NCBI GenBank assembly: GCA_902632445.1
Contig: CACPCL010000003.1
Coordinates: forward strand, 20,169 to 84,168
Length of the DNA stretch: 64,000 bases
Direction: 5' to 3'
From: an uncultured Pelagibacteraceae bacterium
Lineage (GTDB): Bacteria; Pseudomonadota; Alphaproteobacteria; Pelagibacterales; Pelagibacteraceae
Positions within the stretch are counted from its first letter, which is position 1; each line of letters starts with the position of its first letter. The notes beneath the pieces are model-generated. The model was not told where the DNA came from. It was given only the letters and a program-made list of their open reading frames with translations, and searched no databases. The position numbers and the translations under genes were made by a program. Below, one piece after another: positions 57,813-64,000 of this stretch.

Positions 57813-58740
57813 AATTTATTTAGCGTCACCAAGAGGATTTTGCGCGGGAGTTAAAAGAGCAATTGAAATTGTTGAAAAATCTATTAGCAAATTTGGGGCT
57901 CCAGTATATGTTCGTCATGAAATAGTGCATAATAAGCAGGTTGTTGAAGAGTTAAAAGAAAAAGGTGCAATTTTTGTTGATGAATTATCTGACGTAGATG
58001 ACGCAAGTAGACCTGTAATTTTCTCAGCTCATGGAGTACCAAAGTCAGTTCCGGAAGAGGCTAAATTAAAAAATTTATCCTTTGTAGATGCAACTTGTCC
58101 ATTAGTTTCAAAAGTTCATAGAGAGTCTGAACAATTAAATAAAAATGGTTTCGAAATATTATTAATTGGACATAAAAATCACCCTGAAGTTATTGGCACA
58201 ATGGGTCAGCTTCCAAAAGGATCAATTAAACTAATCGAGACAAAAAATGATGTTGATCTGCTAAAAGAAAACGATTTTAAAAAACCTCTTGCATATATTA
58301 CTCAAACAACCCTGTCCGTAGATGATACAGCTGAAATAATTGAAGCTCTTAAAAACAAGTTTCCAAAAATTAAAGGCCCTATTAAAGAGGATATATGTTA
58401 CGCAACTACTAACAGACAGTCTGCTGTTAAAGAGATAGCTTCCAAGTGTGATATGTTTTTTGTAGTGGGTAGTCGTAACTCGTCTAATTCTGTAAGATTA
58501 GTTGAAGTTGCAAAAAAAGCTGGTTGTAATAATTCTCATTTAATGCATTCTGAAAAAGAAATTCCTTTTAATGAAATAGATAATTCTGAAATTATTGGGA
58601 TATCTTCTGGAGCGTCTGCACCAGAAAAGCTTGTTCAAAATTTATTGGATAATTTAAGAAAAGATAGAAAGGTTTCTATTGAAGAAGTAATAGTTGCAGA
58701 GGAAAAAGTTGTATTTAAATTGCCGAAAGAACTCAATTAA
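57796..58740 (+). CDS. ispH: 4-hydroxy-3-methylbut-2-enyl diphosphate reductase
   Basis: ASPRGFCAGVKRAIEIVE, VDATCPLVSKVHRE, DICYATTNRQSAV, SRNSSNSVRLVEVA. Confidence 0.98.
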   Translation: MKKELKIYLASPRGFCAGVKRAIEIVEKSISKFGAPVYVRHEIVHNKQVVEELKEKGAIFVDELSDVDDASRPVIFSAHGVPKSVPEEAKLKNLSFVDATCPLVSKVHRESEQLNKNGFEILLIGHKNHPEVIGTMGQLPKGSIKLIETKNDVDLLKENDFKKPLAYITQTTLSVDDTAEIIEALKNKFPKIKGPIKEDICYATTNRQSAVKEIASKCDMFFVVGSRNSSNSVRLVEVAKKAGCNNSHLMHSEKEIPFNEIDNSEIIGISSGASAPEKLVQNLLDNLRKDRKVSIEEVIVAEEKVVFKLPKELN

Positions 58741-59708
58741 TGGCTGTCTATACAAAGTTAAATCAAAATAAAATTGAGGAAATTTTATCTAATTATAGTT
58801 TAGGTAAGTTGGACTCATTCAAAGGAATTGAAGAGGGTATTGAAAATACAAACTATTTTTTATCGGTTAATAAAAAAAAATTTATATTAACTATTTACGA
58901 AAAAAGAGTTAAATCTTCTGATCTTCCTTTTTTTTCGTATCTAATGTCATCTTTAAATAAAGCTGGCTTTAAATGCCCTGCCCCTATTTCCAACAATAAT
59001 AATGAAACTATTACAAATTTTGAGGGGAAAAAATTAATGATTGTGTCATTTCTTGAGGGCGAGGCAAAAAAAAATTTATCTCCAGCCAATTGTAAATCAA
59101 TCGGATCTGAAATAGCTAGCATGCATGAGCTCACAAAGAATTTAAAACTAAAACGACAAAATGACCTATCCGTAAATTCATGGAGAAAATTATTTAATTC
59201 AGTCAAAGATAAGTGTGAAAGTATACATAAAGATCTGCCAAGATTAATTGAGGAAAATCTTAATGATGTTGAAAAAAATTGGCCAAAAAATCTGCCAAGA
59301 GGTATAATTCATGCAGATTTATTTCACGACAATATTTTTTTTATTCAAGATAAATTTAGTGGTGTGATTGACTTTTATTTTTCATGTGAAGATTTTTTTG
59401 CGTTTGAAATCGCTATTTGCTTTAACGCTTTGTGTTTTGACGGTCTAAAAAGTAATTTAAGTTTTAACGTTACTAAAGCAAAAAACTTTATAGACGGTTA
59501 TACTTCTATAAGAAAATTAACTGATGAAGAATTGAAAAATATTAAGGTTTTATCTCAGGGCGCTGCTTTGAGATTCTTGCTAACCCGAGTATTCGATGCA
59601 TTAAATAAAGTAGAGGGAGCAATTGTTAAAATTAAAGATCCAATGGAGTATTTAAAAAGATTAGAATTTCACAAGAATGCAAAAAATCATGAGGATTATT
59701 TCTTTTAA
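58740..59708 (+). CDS. thrB: Homoserine kinase (type II, choline-kinase fold)
   Basis: GIENTNYFLSV, PRGIIHADLFHDNIFFIQDKFSGVIDFYFSCEDFFAFEIA. Confidence 0.93.
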   Translation: MAVYTKLNQNKIEEILSNYSLGKLDSFKGIEEGIENTNYFLSVNKKKFILTIYEKRVKSSDLPFFSYLMSSLNKAGFKCPAPISNNNNETITNFEGKKLMIVSFLEGEAKKNLSPANCKSIGSEIASMHELTKNLKLKRQNDLSVNSWRKLFNSVKDKCESIHKDLPRLIEENLNDVEKNWPKNLPRGIIHADLFHDNIFFIQDKFSGVIDFYFSCEDFFAFEIAICFNALCFDGLKSNLSFNVTKAKNFIDGYTSIRKLTDEELKNIKVLSQGAALRFLLTRVFDALNKVEGAIVKIKDPMEYLKRLEFHKNAKNHEDYFF

Positions 59709-60130
59709 TGAAATTAAAAATTTATACTGATGGAGCTTGCTCTGGAAATCCTGGGAAAGGCGGTTGGGCAGCAATAATATTAGATGACACTAATCAATCA
59801 AGTATTTCTGGAAGTGAAAGTAATACAACTAATAATAGGATGGAGTTAATGGCTCCAATTATGGCATTAAAAAAAATAAAAAAGAAATCAGAAATTACAA
59901 TTATTACTGACTCAAAATATGTGAAAGATGGAATAACTGATTGGATTAAAAAGTGGAAAGTTAATAATTGGAAGAGTTCAAACAAAAAATCAGTTAAAAA
60001 TAAAGATCTCTGGATTAAATTGGATAATGCTTGTCTAAAACATAAAGTTACTTGGAAATGGGTTAAGGCACACGCTGGCAACAAATATAATAATCTTGTT
60101 GATGAGTTGGCAGTTTCGGAAACTAAATAG
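59708..60130 (+). CDS. rnhA: Ribonuclease HI
   Basis: IYTDGACSGNPGKGGWAAI, TNNRMELMA, TDSKYVKDGI, KAHAGNKYNNLVDELA. Confidence 0.97.
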   Translation: MKLKIYTDGACSGNPGKGGWAAIILDDTNQSSISGSESNTTNNRMELMAPIMALKKIKKKSEITIITDSKYVKDGITDWIKKWKVNNWKSSNKKSVKNKDLWIKLDNACLKHKVTWKWVKAHAGNKYNNLVDELAVSETK

Positions 60131-60608
60131 ATTTTAAAAAGCTTTCAGCTGAAGATAATTCACAAGTAGCTGTTTCTTTTTCTTCCTCTACTTTTTTAAC
60201 TTCACCATTCTCCACCAACATTGTGTAACGATTAGATCTAATTCCTAATCCTTTTTCAGATTTATCTACTTCTGCTCCGATAGCTTTTGTAAATTTTAGA
60301 AAAGGATCACCAGCCATGAAAATTTTACTTCCAGCATTTTGATTTTCACCCCAGGCCTTCATTACATTGGGATCATTCACAGCAACACAAACAATTTTAG
60401 AAATTCCTTTTTTATTAGCTAGCTCGTAATTTTTTATATACCCAGGTAGATGAAGAGCTGAGCAAGTTTTTGTAAAAGCACCAGGCATACCTAAAATAAT
60501 AGTCTTACCTTTACAAAGATCCAATATATTAATTTTTTTTACATCATTATTTTGATCAAGATAGAATAATTCAGAATTAGGTAGTTTGTCTCCTATTTTT
60601 ATTCTCAT
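60123..60608 (-). CDS. Peroxiredoxin (Prx5-like)
   Basis: GMPGAFTKTCSALHLPGYIKNY; redoxin fold. Confidence 0.93.
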   Translation of the reverse strand: MRIKIGDKLPNSELFYLDQNNDVKKINILDLCKGKTIILGMPGAFTKTCSALHLPGYIKNYELANKKGISKIVCVAVNDPNVMKAWGENQNAGSKIFMAGDPFLKFTKAIGAEVDKSEKGLGIRSNRYTMLVENGEVKKVEEEKETATCELSSAESFLKSI

Positions 60609-61981
60609 TGTATTTTGCCTAAAATATAATTTTTAACTTCTGAAATTGAATTTTCAATAATATCAAATGTTTCCTTTTTATCTATATTCAACTTTAAATG
60701 CTTAGGTGAATCTAAATTTTTTCCTATAGCTTTTTTGATTGTATCGCTGAATTTGTAAGGATGAGCTGTACCAAGAACGACTATATCTCCTAAGTTTGTA
60801 AAACTTTTTGCTGCACATACGCCAGTAGCAGTATGGGGATCAATTATAAATTGATGTTTTTTATATATTTCACCGATTATAGTTACTATCTCTTCATCTG
60901 TAACTTTTACTGCTTCGAAATCTTTTTTTATTTTATCGATTTCTTTTTTTTCTAAATTAAATATATTTTTTGATGACAGATGGCTCATTAATGACCCTAC
61001 CTTACTATCGCTTTCATCTAATATATAATAAAGCAGCCTCTCAAAATTACTGGCAACTTGTATATCCATACTTGGTGTGATAGTTGCTTTCACTGTATCA
61101 GGTTTATATTCACCTGTATTAATAACTCTTTGTAAAATATCATTTTTATTTGTAGCAACTATAAGTTTATTAATTGGTAAACCCATTTTTTTTGCAACGT
61201 ATCCAGCATAGATATCTCCAAAATTACCAGTTGGTACAGAAAAGCTAATATTGTTTTTTTTTAATTTAAAAAAAGAATAAAAATAATAAACAATCTGACA
61301 AACAATCCTTGCCCAATTGATAGAATTTACGCCTGACATATTTATTTTTGATCTAAAACTATCTTCATTAAAAAGCTCTTTAACAATTTTTTGACAATCA
61401 TCAAATGAACCCTCAATAGCTAAATTATAAATATTAGCTCCACCAGTTGTTGTCATTATTTTTCTTTGAATATTTGAAATCTTATTATGCGGATGCAGTA
61501 CAAAAAGATTTATATTTTTTCTATTGCTTAATGCAGCTATAGCCGCTGAACCAGTATCTCCTGATGTAGCAACTAGGACATTTACAGTTTTGTCTTTAGC
61601 AACTTCTAAATAGTCATACATATTACCGATTACCTGCATTGCAATATCCTTAAAAGCTAAAGTGGGCCCGTTATAAAGTTCGAGAAGGTTTATATTTCCA
61701 ATTTTTTTTATATTTACGACTTCTTTATCTTTAAAACTACTATACGATTTTTGTATCAGTGAGCTAAGTTCTTCCTTTTTAATTTCACCTGTACAGAAAT
61801 TAAAGATAATTTCTGTAGCAAGTTTGTTATAATTTAATTGACTTAAATTATTAAGTTCTTCTTGACTATACTTCTTTATTTCAGCAGGCAAAAATAACCC
61901 TCCGCCTGGTGCAAGTCCTCTTAAGAAAATATCTTTAAAACTAAATTCTAAAGATTTATCCCTAGTGCTAAAGTATTTCAT
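60605..61981 (-). CDS. thrC: Threonine synthase
   Basis: MKYFSTRDKSLEFSFKD, YNGPTLAFKDIAMQ, VATSGDTGSAAIAAL. Confidence 0.97.
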   Translation of the reverse strand: MKYFSTRDKSLEFSFKDIFLRGLAPGGGLFLPAEIKKYSQEELNNLSQLNYNKLATEIIFNFCTGEIKKEELSSLIQKSYSSFKDKEVVNIKKIGNINLLELYNGPTLAFKDIAMQVIGNMYDYLEVAKDKTVNVLVATSGDTGSAAIAALSNRKNINLFVLHPHNKISNIQRKIMTTTGGANIYNLAIEGSFDDCQKIVKELFNEDSFRSKINMSGVNSINWARIVCQIVYYFYSFFKLKKNNISFSVPTGNFGDIYAGYVAKKMGLPINKLIVATNKNDILQRVINTGEYKPDTVKATITPSMDIQVASNFERLLYYILDESDSKVGSLMSHLSSKNIFNLEKKEIDKIKKDFEAVKVTDEEIVTIIGEIYKKHQFIIDPHTATGVCAAKSFTNLGDIVVLGTAHPYKFSDTIKKAIGKNLDSPKHLKLNIDKKETFDIIENSISEVKNYILGKIQ

Positions 61982-62676
61982 TTTTTTCTTCTAAAATATA
62001 AATAATAAAAAATTATAGAGATTGATATTGCATACCACGTTATAGCATATTTAAGGTGATTATTTGGCACGTCTATACTAATCTTTTTAGGAAGTGGTGT
62101 CTTGGTCTTATTATCTTCTAAAAAAATTACAAATTCATTAAATTGCTCTCCCGTAGCTTCTTTTAAATCCTCTAAATTCAATGAAAACCAAATATTATTT
62201 GAAATATCATTGTCTGGTTTAAATATGCTTGGTTTATATATTTCTCGTAAAAGGCCAATTACCTCTCTATCAGTTTCTGCTTTTAAGTTTATAATTGAAC
62301 TACCTTTAAGTTCTTTTTTAATCCATCCTCTATTAATTAAAACATTTTGACTTTTATCTGTTCTAAAAGGAGTTACAACATCGTATCCAGGTTTTCCACT
62401 ATCATTTAAGCTATAAAGGTAAATTTGCTTATCGAAATTAAATTTTCCTTTAACGCTTACTCTCTGATAATTTTTTTTAATTGAATTTGAGTATTCTATT
62501 GGTTTAGAGTCTAATCCAAAAGTTATTTCGCTTATAAGCTCTAGCTTCCATTGCAACCTATAAAGTTGCCAAGTTCCTAAAGCACAAAATATTGTTACAA
62601 ATAAAATAACGAATAGTTGAAATAAAAATGCTCTTTTCAATTTGAGATTAACTTCCCCAAATATAGATCGCAGCAA
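61978..62676 (-). CDS. SURF1-family cytochrome oxidase biogenesis protein
   Basis: N- and C-terminal TM helices, ALGTWQLYRLQWKLELI, VLINRGWIKK. Confidence 0.92.
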   Translation of the reverse strand: MLRSIFGEVNLKLKRAFLFQLFVILFVTIFCALGTWQLYRLQWKLELISEITFGLDSKPIEYSNSIKKNYQRVSVKGKFNFDKQIYLYSLNDSGKPGYDVVTPFRTDKSQNVLINRGWIKKELKGSSIINLKAETDREVIGLLREIYKPSIFKPDNDISNNIWFSLNLEDLKEATGEQFNEFVIFLEDNKTKTPLPKKISIDVPNNHLKYAITWYAISISIIFYYLYFRRKK

Positions 62677-63439
62677 ATAAGAATAACCAAACTACGTCAA
62701 CAAAATGCCAGTACCAGGCCGCTGCTTCAAATCCAAAATGGTGTTGAGGTGTCGAATGGCCTCTCATTGATCTAAACAAACAAACTGCAAGAAAAACTGT
62801 TCCGACAATTACATGAAAGCCATGAAAACCAGTCGACATATAAAATGTAGAACCATAAATTCCACCATCTAAAGTAAATGTTGCATGATGATACTCATAA
62901 GCTTGAAAACAAGAAAATATAAATCCTAAAAATACTGTTGCTATCAAACCATTTACTAAACCTTTTCTGTCATTTTCTAACATTGCATGATGTGCCCACG
63001 TGACTGTAGTTCCTGATAACAATAAAATTAGAGTATTAATTAATGGAATATCCCAAGGATCAAAAGTTTTAATATCTGCTGGCGGCCATATACCTCCTAT
63101 AGAGTCTGGGGGAAATAAACTTGCGTTAAAGAAAGCCCAGAACCATGCAACAAAAAACATTACTTCAGAAGCAATAAATAACGTCATGCCGTACCTATGT
63201 CCAATTTGAACTACAGGAGTATGATGGCCTTGATGTTCTGCTTCTTCTATAACATCCCTCCACCACATAAATGCACCATAAACCACTAATGCAAAACCAA
63301 TCAATAATAACCAAAGGGCTTTGGAATGAAAATAATAAACTGCTCCAAAAGCTAAGATCAAAGTAGCGAATGAAACATAGATCGGCCAGGGACTTGGGTC
63401 AACTAAATGGTAATCGTGTTTTGGTTTTCCTGCTGACAT
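62648..63439 (-). CDS. ctaE: Cytochrome c oxidase subunit III
   Basis: HDYHLVDPSPWPIYVS, ASEVMFFVAWFWAFFNASL, GFHGFHVIVGT, AAAWYWHFVDVVWLFLFAAIYIWGS. Confidence 0.97.
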   Translation of the reverse strand: MSAGKPKHDYHLVDPSPWPIYVSFATLILAFGAVYYFHSKALWLLLIGFALVVYGAFMWWRDVIEEAEHQGHHTPVVQIGHRYGMTLFIASEVMFFVAWFWAFFNASLFPPDSIGGIWPPADIKTFDPWDIPLINTLILLLSGTTVTWAHHAMLENDRKGLVNGLIATVFLGFIFSCFQAYEYHHATFTLDGGIYGSTFYMSTGFHGFHVIVGTVFLAVCLFRSMRGHSTPQHHFGFEAAAWYWHFVDVVWLFLFAAIYIWGS

Positions 63440-63990
63440 TATGTGTTGCTCTTCTCGTAATAGCCTGATGAAAAAAAAGTAAAAGACAAAGTTACATCAG
63501 ACATATTTTTAGTTTTATTATCATCAACTACTTTGGGATCCAAGAAAAAAGTTAATACAAACTCTTTTTTTTCACCTGGTTGCAAAGTTTGTTTTTCAAA
63601 ACAAAAACAGCCTATCTTATTTAGATAAATACCAAATGGTGATGGAGACACATTAAAAGTTGCTGACCCTGAAGAAATTTCATTACTGGGATTTTCAACG
63701 TTAAATTTTACTGTATGAACTTCACCGGGTTTTAAGTTTAAAGTATTCATCTCAGGATAAAATTTCCAATCTAAAGTACTATTAATGTTTGTATCAAATC
63801 TCATTTTATAGTCTTGATTTACTATAATTTTTGGAATTTCTTTGTTAGTTGCGTTTTGAGTAGTTCCACCGAATCCTGTTACTCTACAAAATAAATCATA
63901 TAATGGAACCGCTGCAAAAGATAAACCTAGCATAAGTAAAAATATTGATACTAGAGCAATAGGTGTTAGGTTTTTATGGTTGATATTCAT
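63439..63990 (-). CDS. ctaG: Cytochrome c oxidase assembly protein CtaG/Cox11
   Basis: FAAVPLYDLFCRVTGFGGTTQ; NKIGCFCFEKQTLQPGE Cu-binding CxC. Confidence 0.96.
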   Translation of the reverse strand: MNINHKNLTPIALVSIFLLMLGLSFAAVPLYDLFCRVTGFGGTTQNATNKEIPKIIVNQDYKMRFDTNINSTLDWKFYPEMNTLNLKPGEVHTVKFNVENPSNEISSGSATFNVSPSPFGIYLNKIGCFCFEKQTLQPGEKKEFVLTFFLDPKVVDDNKTKNMSDVTLSFTFFSSGYYEKSNT

Positions 63991-64000
63991 TATATTTCTC

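Noticed and set aside
1-64000. CRISPR arrays, IS elements, prophage, toxin-antitoxin or defence islands
   Set aside because: No regularly spaced repeats, transposases, integrases, phage structural genes or nuclease/toxin pairs seen; nearly all the sequence is accounted for by housekeeping genes. CcrM is an orphan methyltransferase with no adjacent restriction gene.
1-64000. Poly-A/T runs and AT-rich microrepeats as functional repeats
   Set aside because: Expected at this base composition and mostly Lys/Asn/Phe codons within CDSs.

Overview
The window is a compact, AT-rich, gene-dense alphaproteobacterial chromosome segment. Gene content, order and near-absence of intergenic DNA suggest a SAR11/Pelagibacterales-like genome; this is inferred, since no search could be run. 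I saw no mobile element, prophage or CRISPR array. From left to right it holds: a dcw cell-division block (ftsI, ftsL, rsmH, ftsZ, mraZ) behind rnpB; mlaA/mlaC; a CAU-anticodon tRNA; rpoD-dnaG-yqeY; carAB; trxB; a uvrB-SDR-folB-uvrC-pgsA run; ilvE; a MarR/OmpR/EnvZ-type trio; lgt-midA-pgeF; prs-rplY-pth-ychF; petABC; trmL-hemF-greA; tRNA-Gln; ispE; UDG-rnhB-ccrM; mutY; dciA-like; dsbA-like; an unusually short smc; atpI-B-E-F'-F; crtI-crtB-crtY-blh; ispH-thrB-rnhA; and thrC-surf1-ctaE-ctaG. The observations most worth following up are: (1) an 814-aa SMC in the conserved smc locus with both ATPase heads but no recognisable hinge; (2) four GANTC sites packed into the 77 bp upstream of ccrM; (3) three exactly phased TGGGN boxes upstream of mraZ; (4) ftsZ placed between mraZ and rsmH; (5) retinal biosynthesis genes joined to the ATP synthase F0 genes and overlapping ispH; (6) two divergent gene pairs whose start codons abut or interlock (CATATG, ATGCAT); (7) eight of nine convergent junctions with overlapping 3' ends, four of them by one shared 4-nt stop.
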